This document shows positions 1-9,280 of a DNA stretch of 51,269 bases, one piece after another. The notes under the pieces are model-generated. The model saw only the letters and a list, made by a program, of their open reading frames with translations. It made no database searches and was not told the DNA's origin. The stretch covers positions 1-51,269 of the forward strand of contig JAJDND010000169.1 in assembly GCA_022340885.1 (NCBI GenBank), read 5' to 3'. The stretch comes from Desulfobacterales bacterium (GTDB lineage Bacteria; Desulfobacterota; Desulfobacteria; Desulfobacterales; UBA11574). The position numbers and the translations under genes are program-made. The first letter of the stretch is position 1. Each line of letters opens with the position of its first letter.

Positions 1-70
1 CCACTTGAACAAAAGATCGAAAGTGGTTAAATTTATTGAGCAGATACATCCGTAGTCAAATTTTACTCAT

Positions 71-439
71 ATGAAGTCAGTAAAAATCGCATTACTTATT
101 TTATTTTTTTCTGCATTACTGGTTGATAACGCCGCCTTCGCTGACAGGCATATGCGGTGTGAGGGCAGCCTTGTGTCCATAGGAGATACTAAAGCCCAGG
201 TTTTGGACAAGTGCGGCAAGCCGGACAAAATCGACCAATGGAAAGAATATAATAACGACAGCATGACGCAAATATATAACTATAAAACAGAACGTTATAT
301 CGCACCCCAACAAGTCCCGAATCCGATCCTCATGGAGCGATGGACGTATAATCTGGGTAGCAACCAGTTCATACGGTATCTGTATTTTCAAGATGGAGAG
401 TTAATCAAAATTAAAACCGGAGAGAAAGGCAGCGATTGA
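71..439 (+). CDS. DUF2845 family exported protein
   Basis: A 122-residue protein with an N-terminal signal peptide (Lys-containing start, hydrophobic stretch at about residues 6-19, cleavage near AFA-DR). The mature part carries the DUF2845 signature: an early Cys (MRCEGSLV), then a G-D-x3-x-V-L-x-KCG-x-P segment (SIGDTKAQVLDKCGKPD), which in this family forms a small exported domain of unknown role. The C-terminal half has aromatic beta-strand-like runs (ERWTYNLG, RYLYFQDGELI), also usual for the family. The ATG at 71 has no clear Shine-Dalgarno, but the signal peptide fixes it. The function is not known. The next gene on this strand is about 250 bases away. Confidence 0.8.
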   Translation: MKSVKIALLILFFSALLVDNAAFADRHMRCEGSLVSIGDTKAQVLDKCGKPDKIDQWKEYNNDSMTQIYNYKTERYIAPQQVPNPILMERWTYNLGSNQFIRYLYFQDGELIKIKTGEKGSD

Positions 440-532
440 TTCTTTCTTGAGCTGTTCCATCATCTCTTCCCGCATTTTTCCCCCGCCAATGTCATCGAAA
501 TCCTGCCGAAATGCGTTAACATTTTGCCGCAT
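401..532 (-). CDS. possible 43-aa protein or gene remnant
   Basis: An antisense frame overlaps the last 39 bases of the DUF2845 gene. It reads MRQNVNAFRQDFDDIGG... and ends ...IAAFLSGFNFD, with a charged amphipathic helix (REEMMEQLKKE) between. The composition looks protein-like. There is no convincing ribosome binding site, and the frame is open for only four codons upstream of the ATG. It may be the 3' end of a decayed gene. No family was recognised. Confidence 0.2.
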   Translation of the reverse strand: MRQNVNAFRQDFDDIGGGKMREEMMEQLKKESIAAFLSGFNFD

Positions 533-694
533 ATTGTCACATATTCACTGCGAACGATTCACATCTTGTTAAACAACTATCCGATATATATGGATTTATA
601 TATTTATCATAAAAAAAAGTTGAATCTTGTATGAATCTTGCATACCCATACCAGATTCTGACTCATTTATGACCATAACCGGAAGGAGGATCAT

Positions 695-898
695 ATGGAG
701 GAAAAAATCATAAGGGAATACAGGTTTGAACTCGATGTCGGTTACATTAAAAAAAGTCCGTGCAGAGAATGCCCGACGAAGAACCATCTCCCGGAGTGTT
801 CGGATTGCTGCGAGACGTTATCTCAATTGCAGGAGCTTTTGATCGGGAGTATATCGTGCAGGCACAGTGTTTCGGAATTAGAAGAATATTCCGTATGA
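695..898 (+). CDS. small Cys-rich protein, unknown function
   Basis: A 67-residue protein that starts 7 bases after a strong Shine-Dalgarno (GGAAGGAGG, about 680-688), which makes it a credible gene despite its size. It has six cysteines: C23 and C26 as CxxC, C35, C38 and C39 as CxxCC, and C55. This spacing suits zinc or Fe-S binding. The flanks are charged with no signal peptide or membrane segment, so it is probably cytoplasmic. It converges on the prkA-like operon with 26 bases between stops. Upstream, at about 621-641, the octamer GAATCTTG occurs twice 11 bases apart and could be an operator. No family was recognised. Confidence 0.6.
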   Translation: MEEKIIREYRFELDVGYIKKSPCRECPTKNHLPECSDCCETLSQLQELLIGSISCRHSVSELEEYSV

Positions 899-924
899 TG
901 CGAAAACGATAGAGAAATATTGTT

Positions 925-3216
925 CTATGTATTCGAGAACTTATTCGCCAGATCCATGTCGATAACCTGCATGCAGATTTGCTTTGCACCTTGTTCCGTG
1001 TAAGAATACTTTTTGCACAAATTTTTGATCAAGTACTCGACCTCGTCGCGAATCCTTCTGTCATACGTTTTGAATGCTTCTTTGTTATAATCTTTAATGG
1101 CGCGACGAAAATTTTCGTTTTCAAGAAAAGGGTCCAGCACTTTTTCCTTGAGATAATATACATAGCGATGGTGCAATGACAGATAAAGCACCGTTTGCGT
1201 GATATGTTTTCCGTCAAGCATGATTTCCTGAGTCAGCGTCTTGGATGTGTATTCATTCTGAGTGTCTTTTCGAAATTCCATGCGCTGCTCTCTGTCCACT
1301 TTCGGCCCCAGCAAATACCCCTCGATGGTCATGAAAAAGTCTTCGGTGATGTTGAGTCTTTCGCCCGTAAAACTGCATATTTCCTTGGTTCCGGTTTCGA
1401 AATTGATGGCAAACAGATAATTTTGTATGTCTCTTGAAATTTGTTCATCATTATAGAGGTAAAGCGATTCCTTAACTTCCTGCAAAATCTTGTAGTTGTG
1501 CATCCGCAGCAAGGACGACAAAAATCCTCTGGGTATGGATCCGTTCAGATCTTTTCGGTATTTGGTAAAAAAGCCATTCAGGATCGACATGTTGATCAGC
1601 TTATCTTCTCTGGCATAGGTCGAGTAGAACTCATTGAAAATTTTAATTGAATCCCGGCCGGAAAAGCCATGGTTCCCCTCGCTTTCCGATTCCGCGATTA
1701 TTTTCTGCCGCCGTTTCGCCGTAAATTTTTTTCGGTCTTCTTCAGAAAGCCATTGGGGAATATACCCGGTATAAATTTCCATCTTGAGCAGTTGCAGGTT
1801 CTCATCACAATATCGACCGTATTTCCCCGGATCACCAATCCATTCCAGCAGCGCTTCGGACTTGAGATTCAGTCGTGATGAGATAATTATCCGAGCAAAA
1901 TTGTGCAGCACTCCCGGCAAAAAACTGTCGTCGATATGCCGGCCGAAAATATTCCGATATATTTCGACTTCGGTATTCAAATCCAGTACATAAGGAATGT
2001 TAATGGATTCGATGCGATCCGAGAACGACTGAAAATCCCTTAATTTCGATTTATCTTCGGGATTCATGAGCGCCAGGAAAAGGGAATTGACGTTTTCTTC
2101 GATATCTCCGACTTTATGGACGCCTTCGCTGATGATATTGTGCAGCTCGATCAGGCGGTCTTTATTGTATGACTTTATATCCATGAGGGCATAAATACCG
2201 TTGTTGGTTTTCGCGTAGCGTGAAAAATAGTATTTAACCTGGTTGCTGTCTTTTAGAAGATGGTTTATCCGGCTCTGGAGAATGTCATTTTTATAAATGT
2301 CCTGTTTCAAGGGTTTATCGCCGGGGTTGAAGACGCTGATGCCTTCGCCGATACGCCGGTTAAAAGAGTAGGGTCTGGCATATAGCATGTTAAACACCTT
2401 CATGGGATTTTTCAGGCGGTTTAATAATGCCTGAAACAAAGAACTGCATATGGTGCAGGGATGATCTCTAAACACCCATTCATACTCTTTCCCGGTAAAA
2501 AGCTGCCATTTGATTTTATCGTTTTTGAACAGGTCGTCGAAAAAGGCCCGGCGATACTCCTTTGGAATGATCAAAATCGGATTGTCATGGCTTGGACACG
2601 GCACTTCGATTTCATCATCTCGCGGCGCCGGTGACGGATTTGCTTTCGATAAATCCTTTGGCTCAGCCGGCGGATTGCTTTGGGTTTGGAAAAATTTATC
2701 AAATAAATGAATCGGTCCGTTTTCATTTTCTTCACCCAATATTTTTCGATCCAACCGCCATACCGCCTCAAAGCGCAGCCCATCTTCAGTATTGGTATAT
2801 TCTTCGAATTTTCTAAGCAGATTGTTTAAAAAAGTGCTTTTCCCGCAGCCATGGGGCCCCTCAAACACGTAAATTTTATTCTGCTGGGTGCCGCGCTTTA
2901 AGGACTCAACAAGGTTAATCAGACGGTTTGCAAAGAGCCTGTCGGCAAAAAACGGGGTGTCGGATCCATCAATAAAGAGCTGGCTGCAATCATAATGTAC
3001 AAAACCGATGGATTCGGGATCATCCGGATATTCATTATAGCCTTCGCCGACATATTTTTTAATCATATCATGAAACACCTGGAACGCATTTCGTGCCACC
3101 ACGCTCGGTTTTTGGGTGAGCACTCCGAGGAATTCCTCAAAAGAAAGGGTTGATTGTCGACTTTCGTCAGCCATACTCCGGTTGATATTCTTCATTGCGG
3201 TGGAAATGTTTTTCAT
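925..3216 (-). CDS. PrkA-family AAA+ serine protein kinase, paralogue 2
   Basis: 763 residues. It opens with a PrkA-type N-terminus (SFEEFLGVLTQKPSVVARNA, about residues 25-44) and a Walker A motif GPHGCGKS at 120-127. A later segment (SDRIESINIPYVLDLNTEVE, about 410-430) matches the part of PrkA that follows the ATPase core. PrkA/YeaG proteins combine an AAA+ ATPase with a C-terminal kinase-like domain and act in stress and stationary-phase responses. It is longer than E. coli YeaG (about 640 aa), and residues 165-200 form a Pro/acidic low-complexity insert. It starts one base after the spoVR stop, so it is translationally coupled as the last gene of the operon. A second, divergent PrkA heads the same operon. 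Confidence 0.8.
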   Translation of the reverse strand: MKNISTAMKNINRSMADESRQSTLSFEEFLGVLTQKPSVVARNAFQVFHDMIKKYVGEGYNEYPDDPESIGFVHYDCSQLFIDGSDTPFFADRLFANRLINLVESLKRGTQQNKIYVFEGPHGCGKSTFLNNLLRKFEEYTNTEDGLRFEAVWRLDRKILGEENENGPIHLFDKFFQTQSNPPAEPKDLSKANPSPAPRDDEIEVPCPSHDNPILIIPKEYRRAFFDDLFKNDKIKWQLFTGKEYEWVFRDHPCTICSSLFQALLNRLKNPMKVFNMLYARPYSFNRRIGEGISVFNPGDKPLKQDIYKNDILQSRINHLLKDSNQVKYYFSRYAKTNNGIYALMDIKSYNKDRLIELHNIISEGVHKVGDIEENVNSLFLALMNPEDKSKLRDFQSFSDRIESINIPYVLDLNTEVEIYRNIFGRHIDDSFLPGVLHNFARIIISSRLNLKSEALLEWIGDPGKYGRYCDENLQLLKMEIYTGYIPQWLSEEDRKKFTAKRRQKIIAESESEGNHGFSGRDSIKIFNEFYSTYAREDKLINMSILNGFFTKYRKDLNGSIPRGFLSSLLRMHNYKILQEVKESLYLYNDEQISRDIQNYLFAINFETGTKEICSFTGERLNITEDFFMTIEGYLLGPKVDREQRMEFRKDTQNEYTSKTLTQEIMLDGKHITQTVLYLSLHHRYVYYLKEKVLDPFLENENFRRAIKDYNKEAFKTYDRRIRDEVEYLIKNLCKKYSYTEQGAKQICMQVIDMDLANKFSNT

Positions 3217-3217
3217 C

Positions 3218-4870
3218 CTAAAGTACCTTTTTAGAAATCTTCCGATTTTCCATAGTGTATAACACGCGCTCCCACTCCAACTTCTGTTCTTTGATTTCTT
3301 TGTGTTGCGGCGGTGAAAAAGCGGAAGTCATACCGTTATTCCGAGCCTCGGGAACCGATACGACCTCGCTGGTTTCCAAGTGAACCGGGCCGCCCCAGAG
3401 ATATTCGATTCCCATCATGGTATTTGCAATAAAATCTTTTACCAGCGGCTTTTCTTCGAAATGATGAACCAGGTAAAGTGCATGATCGGTGCATTTTTCC
3501 TCGTCCACTTCGATATGGGGCGGATGATACAGGCTGTCGATCAACATCTGCCGGTAATCTTTTGCCTTGCGGCTTTTGACATAATATTCCCAGACCATCT
3601 TTGCCGAATTCAATCGCCGGCCCGCCACAAACAGCTTATTGCCGGAGACAAAGTCCTGGTCGACAAAAGTATTGATAAACATGAAATCGCTAAAATCATT
3701 TCGAACCTTAAAGATCAGATCCTTTCCTTTTCCGGTATTTTTGTCGTATTTCTTTCTGATATCGGCATCCTCGATTTTCCGGAATTCCCAGTCATACTTA
3801 CCTTTATTGCACATATCCTCGATGTATTGAAACAGCCGCATCCCGAGGGCATAAGGATTAAGCCCCACCCGGGGCAGTGCAGTAACGCCGGCGTTGACCC
3901 GGGCAAAATCGACTTCGTGACCGTTGATACGATCATCTTTTAGAAAAAGGGTCTCGTGCCAGTAGCTGGCCCAGCCTTCGTTCATAATCTTTGTTCGGAT
4001 CTGCGGCTGAAAAAACAGGGATGTCTTTCGGACGACATGCATCACGGACGTCATCCATCGATTGCCATCCTTTTTTAAGACATCCGAGTTTTTGATTAAA
4101 AATTGAATGAGATCGCCATTGCCGTTGTTGTTTTCCTTAAGATGCCTGTCGAAGAACGCTTCAAATTCGGGATATTTTTTCACAATGTCTGAAAAAAACA
4201 TTTTTTCCCCGAACTCGCCGTATATGGCGATACATTTATTAAATCGTTCGATTTCTTTCATGTATTCATGAATTTTTACATTTCTAACGGACTGCAAAAA
4301 TACATCGAAGTAGTAGTCGAGTCGTTTGGACCCGTCCTTTTGAACGGGACGGTTCAAACGGGAAAGATCACCGTGATATCCGACTAGATTATCGATACCG
4401 CGTGTGAATTCTATGACATAATCAACCCATCTCCCTTTTTCAGACCTGAGCTTTGCAATGAGCTGCTTATCCGAAAGCGCCTGCCCGGCAAAATCATCAT
4501 CCCAAGTATGTCGAAAGAAGTGGTTGTTTTGAAAAAAATCGATATGGGCGAGAACATGATAAAAAATCATGACATTCAGCCAATCCGGGTTGTTATCGTT
4601 ATAAAATGAAATGGCCGGACGGGTATTGATGACGGTTTCATAGGGGTTGCCGGGATAGAGCTCATATCTGCCTTTCTCTTTGAGGACTTCAACGTCATGG
4701 ACCCAGTAATCATAAAGGGTCGGGATCATTACTTTTGGGGTGAGTTCCAGGAGATCCCGGTTGGTGACGATATACTCCAGTGTTTCATCTTCAAAACAAA
4801 GACCGGCCGCCCGTGCTCTGTCCTTGCAGCCTTCCATTATTTTTTTGGTATGTTGATCGATGAGTTCCAT
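3218..4870 (-). CDS. SpoVR family protein
   Basis: 550 residues across the full SpoVR/YcgB family length. Recognisable blocks are TPKVMIPTLYDYWVHD near residue 45, the NNHFFRHTWDDDFAGQ run with His and acidic residues near 115-135, and NEGWASYWHETLF near 300, which is the most conserved motif of the family. SpoVR is linked to spore cortex formation in Bacillus. In Gram-negatives its role is unclear, but it travels with PrkA and DUF444, as here. The start codon shares one base with the DUF444 stop (TAATG), and the stop lies one base before the second prkA-like gene. The DUF444, SpoVR and PrkA2 proteins are therefore probably made together in fixed ratio. Confidence 0.92.
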   Translation of the reverse strand: MELIDQHTKKIMEGCKDRARAAGLCFEDETLEYIVTNRDLLELTPKVMIPTLYDYWVHDVEVLKEKGRYELYPGNPYETVINTRPAISFYNDNNPDWLNVMIFYHVLAHIDFFQNNHFFRHTWDDDFAGQALSDKQLIAKLRSEKGRWVDYVIEFTRGIDNLVGYHGDLSRLNRPVQKDGSKRLDYYFDVFLQSVRNVKIHEYMKEIERFNKCIAIYGEFGEKMFFSDIVKKYPEFEAFFDRHLKENNNGNGDLIQFLIKNSDVLKKDGNRWMTSVMHVVRKTSLFFQPQIRTKIMNEGWASYWHETLFLKDDRINGHEVDFARVNAGVTALPRVGLNPYALGMRLFQYIEDMCNKGKYDWEFRKIEDADIRKKYDKNTGKGKDLIFKVRNDFSDFMFINTFVDQDFVSGNKLFVAGRRLNSAKMVWEYYVKSRKAKDYRQMLIDSLYHPPHIEVDEEKCTDHALYLVHHFEEKPLVKDFIANTMMGIEYLWGGPVHLETSEVVSVPEARNNGMTSAFSPPQHKEIKEQKLEWERVLYTMENRKISKKVL

Positions 4871-6249
4871 TATGAAATGAGCGCCTTAATCCCCTCGATG
4901 ATACGGGTTTCGTCAGCATCCTGATGCATGACATCGAGACGGAACAAACCCGGATTTTCATTCAACAGCCCCGATTTTTTTAAATATTGTTCCACCTCGG
5001 TCTCGTTGCCGGCGCTGCCGGGATGTTCGGCAATGCTAATGCCGATACGATTGACATAGGTCAGCATCTTTTTAAGCTCCGGGATCGATTCCTGGCCTTC
5101 CCTGTCCCAATCGTCACCATCGGTGCCGTGAAAGATGTAGATATTATAGTCTGCCGCCAGATTCTCTTTTTCAACGATGTCGTTGACCAGACGAAATGCA
5201 GAAGCCACCCGGGTTCCGCCGGCGACTTTGGAATTGTAATAGGTGTAAAAATCATCGACTTCTTTGGCTTCGGTGTCGTGAAGAATAAAACGGGACTCGA
5301 CCTGCATGGCATACTGGTATAAAAGCCAGCTGTAAATCAGGACATGCTGAGACACAATCAACTCGGTCGGCTTCCCGAGCATGGAGCCGGAGTAATCCCT
5401 CAGAAAAAAAACCACCGCCTGGGAGTCGTAATCTTTTTCCCGTGATAAAATTCGATAGATTCTGTCGCTGGGCGAAATCAGAAAACCGGTGGGATCAATA
5501 TGTTCCATATCACGCAGAGTCCCTAATATGATATTGGTTTCCAAGATTTTCCGCAAGGTGGCTTTTTTATCGATAATCTGTCCGAACCTTCGATTTTTAT
5601 CGGTCAGATCATAGGTGTATCGGGAAAGCGACCGCTTTTTGCCTTTGTCTTTCAGATTGGGAAGTTCAAAATGCTCGGTGAGGATTTTACCCAGGTCGTA
5701 GGCATTCGATTCCATTTCATGCTGGCCGCCATCTCCCTGGCCGGACCCCGCGCCGCCCTGGGTTTCCGGGTCATGAAGCGGCTGTTCATGAATGACCTCT
5801 CCCTCTTCTCCTTGGCCGGATCCGCCGGACGGTTCATCTGCCGCAGGTGAAAGTCTTTTCTCATGCAGAAATTTTTCCTCGACGGTAGTGGGGACCACAA
5901 TGATTTTTTCTTTGTCGCCCTTGCGCGGTTTTACCAACCGGCCTACCCGGATTTTACGGGGAAAGCCGTCCTTTTCCCGCTGCTTGTCCCGTTCCAGCAA
6001 TTCATCGATGGATCGCAGCCCATTGACATAAGAGCCTTTCGGGGCGCTCGTTTTTTGCAGTTTGCAAAGATCATTGGATGCATAGATATTTTCAAGTGAA
6101 TCCGGTGCGATATGGTCTGCATCGATCTGAATTGAGGGAATTTCGTGACAGCAGTCGCCTTCGAGTTCTAAGCGGATTTTTTGTTCGTGCTCGGGTGTCA
6201 AGCCCTTGCGCTTCAATTTTCGGTCTTCTGCCGGCATATTATCATTCAT
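4870..6249 (-). CDS. DUF444 (YeaH-like) VWA-domain protein
   Basis: 459 residues from the chosen start MNDNMPAED. An upstream in-frame ATG at 6282 would overlap prkA by 41 bases, whereas the chosen start overlaps by 8. The C-terminal half contains a von Willebrand A fold with the metal-site motif DYSGSM (FFLRDYSGSMLGKP). YeaH partners have this as their protein-binding module. The centre has a Gly/Gln/Glu-rich low-complexity linker (about 150-190 from the chosen start), also usual in this family. E. coli YeaH is co-transcribed with the kinase YeaG, and the same order here (prkA, DUF444, spoVR) supports one functional complex in the stress response. Confidence 0.92.
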   Translation of the reverse strand: MNDNMPAEDRKLKRKGLTPEHEQKIRLELEGDCCHEIPSIQIDADHIAPDSLENIYASNDLCKLQKTSAPKGSYVNGLRSIDELLERDKQREKDGFPRKIRVGRLVKPRKGDKEKIIVVPTTVEEKFLHEKRLSPAADEPSGGSGQGEEGEVIHEQPLHDPETQGGAGSGQGDGGQHEMESNAYDLGKILTEHFELPNLKDKGKKRSLSRYTYDLTDKNRRFGQIIDKKATLRKILETNIILGTLRDMEHIDPTGFLISPSDRIYRILSREKDYDSQAVVFFLRDYSGSMLGKPTELIVSQHVLIYSWLLYQYAMQVESRFILHDTEAKEVDDFYTYYNSKVAGGTRVASAFRLVNDIVEKENLAADYNIYIFHGTDGDDWDREGQESIPELKKMLTYVNRIGISIAEHPGSAGNETEVEQYLKKSGLLNENPGLFRLDVMHQDADETRIIEGIKALIS

Positions 6250-8293
6250 ACGTACAAAAATATTCGATGGTCTTTTGTGCACATGTCTTGCAATAATTAA
6301 GCTTCTCGAGCATGGTCACAACCATGCGGTCATAGAGCTTCTGGTTTTCCTCATTGGTGCGATTGGCCAGCGCGCCGATAAGGCTCCCCGCCCCTGCGAT
6401 ATCCGATTTAAGCCGTACATCGGTGACGGCTTTCACCAGTTCCAGGTTGTCCATAAAATCATAATTAGGATCCACCGCGATCTTCTGCCCGTAAATCTTT
6501 CGTATGGACGTTCTAAAGGTTTCACGCTGTTCCTCGGTCTTTAGCCCGAGTCTTTCTTCGATACTTTTGATATAGCGTTCGTCGATCCTCATGGCTTGGA
6601 GTTCACCGGTCTGGGGATCTTTGTATTTCCACATTTTGTCGGGTCCCAGATTTTCGGCATCGATGCCGATAATCATATTCACATAGTTCATCACGTCTTT
6701 TCGAATGGCAAAGGGTTCATCCATATAGGCGTTGAACATCTCCGTCAAAACGCGTTCGCGGTACATCTCTTTTGCGGTTTTAAGATCATCCAAAAATTTC
6801 AGCCGATCACTGCTGTCCGACACATAATCGAGAATCACCCGTTCCAGCGCTTTATAAATGTCGTATGCGAACATGCATTTTCCTTCATTGGTTTCGGAAC
6901 TCTCGATCATTAATTGAACGGCCCTTCCCAGGTTCCGCTGTCCCAGCCCCTTTTGGCCGAACCGTTTGGTAATATCCGGATCCTGGTTCAAGGTATCGAT
7001 GACTTCGGCCAGTGTCTTGATGCTCTTCTCGCCGGCTACTTCACCGGCTGCCAGCTTCATTGTTTCAATGGCCGTCAGTTTTTCCGATCGCGGCAGTCGG
7101 GTCAGGACCGCCGCCACTGAGGCCGCATAGTTCAAGTTGGGATCCTTGTGCAGCGGCTCCTTGTTGAATGTCGTCTTGATGTCGCTGCCAATGGCGTATG
7201 ACGTCAGATCTTTCTGCAGTTTATAATTCGTGTTGTGAGAAACGTAGCAGACGCGGCACCGGTCCACAATGGGGGCTTCTTCTTTTTCGGCCATAAAACG
7301 ATTGAATTCGGAATTGTTGCTGGTCGCGATAATCAATGTGTCAATGGGCCATTTATATCCGTCGATCTCGATATTCCGGTTTTGAATGACGCCCAGATAG
7401 ACCTGGACAAGATCTTTTTTGTTTTTAAATATTTCATCGCTGAAATGAATGCCGCCGCCGCCGACCCGGGCCAGCGCACCGCGCCTTAGATCAAAACGAA
7501 ACGGATTGTTGGTATCTGTAATATGAAGCAGGCGCTGTATGGACTCTTCACCCAAAAGATCGACGGCCGAAGAGGTTATTTTGTCCTTGGCCGGATATTT
7601 CCCTGTCACCGTTCCCAGGCTTTCCGTGAGAGGAACCGGAACGATTTCTATGAACTTCAACATATCCTCCATGGTGTTGTCTGAAAACATCCGGATATCG
7701 TTCCAGATATACCCGCTGCACGCTCCCAGGGGGCGATAATTTTCATAAAGGCCTGCGATTTCATCGTCCGTAAACCCGAACTCTTTGGAAAGAAAGGTTT
7801 TATTGTCGTCTGTATCTTCAAAGAGGTTCATGGCTAAAATCATGGGATCTTCATATGTCTGGGATTCAATGGTGTCGATTTTCCCATAACTCCTCAGCTT
7901 GTCCAGGTTGACAAACCTGAAGGTGTATTTCCGATTCTTTTTTTTGGACAGGTACTCCCGGTATCTGGTGCATAAAAAATCAACAAAGAATGTTTTTCCG
8001 TTTCCGGGCTCTCCGACGAGAACATAAGCCATCTCCTTGGAAGAACCGCCCTCAGCAGCATCTTTGACAAAAGAGACGAAGCTGTTGATTTCATCGTACA
8101 TCCCGATAATGTGCTTCTCGCCGGCATTGAAGAGTTTGAAGTTATAGGTTGTTTTTCCTTGTACCATGACCTTTTCAATGTCGCTTTCCAGAATCATCCT
8201 TGAAACGCCTTGAAAGGCATTTTCAAAACGCCGTTCCCCTGATTTTACAAATTTCAGATGATCATAAAGCGTATTGTTGGTTGCTTGAGCCAT
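6242..8293 (-). CDS. PrkA-family AAA+ serine protein kinase, paralogue 1
   Basis: 683 residues, first gene of the operon. The Walker A motif is GEPGNGKT at 94-101. A Walker-B-like acidic segment (GGGIHFSDEIFKNKKDLVQ) and the sensor-like TLIIATSNNSEFN follow. The C-terminal PrkA domain is clear from DERYIKSIEERLGL through the final Cys-containing helix (LNYCKTCAQKTIEYFC). In this family the protein is an ATP-dependent kinase or protease-like AAA+ protein active under starvation. It differs greatly from the second copy at the other end of the operon, so the two are unlikely to be a recent duplication. The upstream 270 bases are non-coding, and no convincing promoter was found there by eye. A ribosome binding site (AGGAGAGGAAAA) precedes the ATG. 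Confidence 0.92.
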   Translation of the reverse strand: MAQATNNTLYDHLKFVKSGERRFENAFQGVSRMILESDIEKVMVQGKTTYNFKLFNAGEKHIIGMYDEINSFVSFVKDAAEGGSSKEMAYVLVGEPGNGKTFFVDFLCTRYREYLSKKKNRKYTFRFVNLDKLRSYGKIDTIESQTYEDPMILAMNLFEDTDDNKTFLSKEFGFTDDEIAGLYENYRPLGACSGYIWNDIRMFSDNTMEDMLKFIEIVPVPLTESLGTVTGKYPAKDKITSSAVDLLGEESIQRLLHITDTNNPFRFDLRRGALARVGGGGIHFSDEIFKNKKDLVQVYLGVIQNRNIEIDGYKWPIDTLIIATSNNSEFNRFMAEKEEAPIVDRCRVCYVSHNTNYKLQKDLTSYAIGSDIKTTFNKEPLHKDPNLNYAASVAAVLTRLPRSEKLTAIETMKLAAGEVAGEKSIKTLAEVIDTLNQDPDITKRFGQKGLGQRNLGRAVQLMIESSETNEGKCMFAYDIYKALERVILDYVSDSSDRLKFLDDLKTAKEMYRERVLTEMFNAYMDEPFAIRKDVMNYVNMIIGIDAENLGPDKMWKYKDPQTGELQAMRIDERYIKSIEERLGLKTEEQRETFRTSIRKIYGQKIAVDPNYDFMDNLELVKAVTDVRLKSDIAGAGSLIGALANRTNEENQKLYDRMVVTMLEKLNYCKTCAQKTIEYFCTYE

Positions 8294-8565
8294 TTTCCTC
8301 TCCTGTATCTGATTGATTTTTCGAAGCCGATATGCCGGCGGTCTTTAAAAAAATCTGTTTATTCCCAAAGGGTCAGTCAAGGCAGAATTGAGATAAACGC
8401 ACCGTCTGAATGAAATGAATCGTATGGAAGAACCCGAAAGAAGAGAGGAGAAAATATAAAGAGAAGCGATTTTGAATCAGCAAGAACTCAGATATCGAAT
8501 GAGCGGAGATATAACCGGAAGCCTTTTCTGCATTTTCACTTAAATCGGTTTATGATTTACCTTAT

Positions 8566-8775
8566 TCATTTTTCTTTATCCTTTGAAAAAATTTCTTTAA
8601 CTTCCTCGACGATTAAAGGTTTATAAATATCATCGCCTACAAATTCAACCCGACGATTGCCGTTGTTAAAATCAATCTCTATCGAACAATCGAATTTCCG
8701 AGATGCCGCCTTGGCGATTCTCGCCAAAACTTCCAAGTTTGCTTCTTTAAACTTGATCGGAATTTTATTTGCCAT
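8566..8775 (-). CDS. 69-aa protein, possibly HPr-like fold
   Basis: A small basic protein, MANKIPIKFKEANLEVLARI..., with an alternating strand-helix pattern: a helix rich in Ala and Lys (LEVLARIAKAASRKF), two strands (SIEIDFNNGNRRVEFV) and a last amphipathic helix (PLIVEEVKEIFSK). The length and order recall HPr phosphocarriers, but the HPr active-site His and the GLHARP motif are absent, so any relation is distant and the function is unknown. A textbook sigma-54 -24/-12 element lies 85 bases upstream, suggesting regulated expression by an NtrC-type activator. It is the nearest gene upstream of the prkA operon, 272 bases away. Confidence 0.55.
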   Translation of the reverse strand: MANKIPIKFKEANLEVLARIAKAASRKFDCSIEIDFNNGNRRVEFVGDDIYKPLIVEEVKEIFSKDKEK

Positions 8776-8860
8776 TTTGTTTAAATATTCCCGCTTTTCT
8801 CAATATGCTTTGCAGCAATCGAGGCCATGGTTATACTTACCGATTCACGATAGTAACTTC

Positions 8861-8876
8861 TGCAAGAGATATGCCA
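8861..8876 (-). promoter_or_regulatory. sigma-54 (-24/-12) promoter of the 69-aa gene
   Basis: Read on the minus strand the site is TGGCATATCTCTTGCA. It keeps the invariant GG and GC dinucleotides with exactly ten bases between them and fits the TGGCAC-N5-TTGCA consensus at all but one position. Transcription would start near 8850, giving a leader of about 75 bases before the ATG at 8775. The flanking stretch 8776-9280 contains no other gene I can support. Confidence 0.6.
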
Positions 8877-9280
8877 TCTTCCCGAAGAGCGATTCGTCTT
8901 TTTAAATATTGTATTTTCTAACGCATATTTTTGCGAAAAAGATATCTGTGCCGAGTCTCATAACCGGCTGTTTTTTTTAATTTGTTGCTAAAAGCTTCTT
9001 GTGCTTTAAAAAAACAGATCATACGGTGAAAAAGTGTATTGATGCTGTCGAGGTTGAAGGGATGATTCGTATTCAAAGGTGTGAAGTGGGGCAGGGATCT
9101 TGAGGTTTGCTGTAAGTATTTGGTTTTCAATACAATTTATTCCGACAAATTATTGACATGTTAATCTAAAAAATGACGTGCGGTTTGTTGGGGTTTTATT
9201 GTAAACCGGCAAAGCACAGGCCGGGTAGTAAAAGAACGTACTTGGTATTGCTGACTGACACGGCTTTAGGCGTTTGCTAT

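Noticed and set aside
8294-8565. TTGACT box upstream of the prkA operon as a promoter
   Set aside because: No acceptable -10 element is found 16-18 bases downstream.
8918-9130. 70-codon minus-strand frame in the gap upstream of the 69-aa gene
   Set aside because: No ribosome binding site, low-complexity composition and no recognisable motif. It is probably a chance frame.
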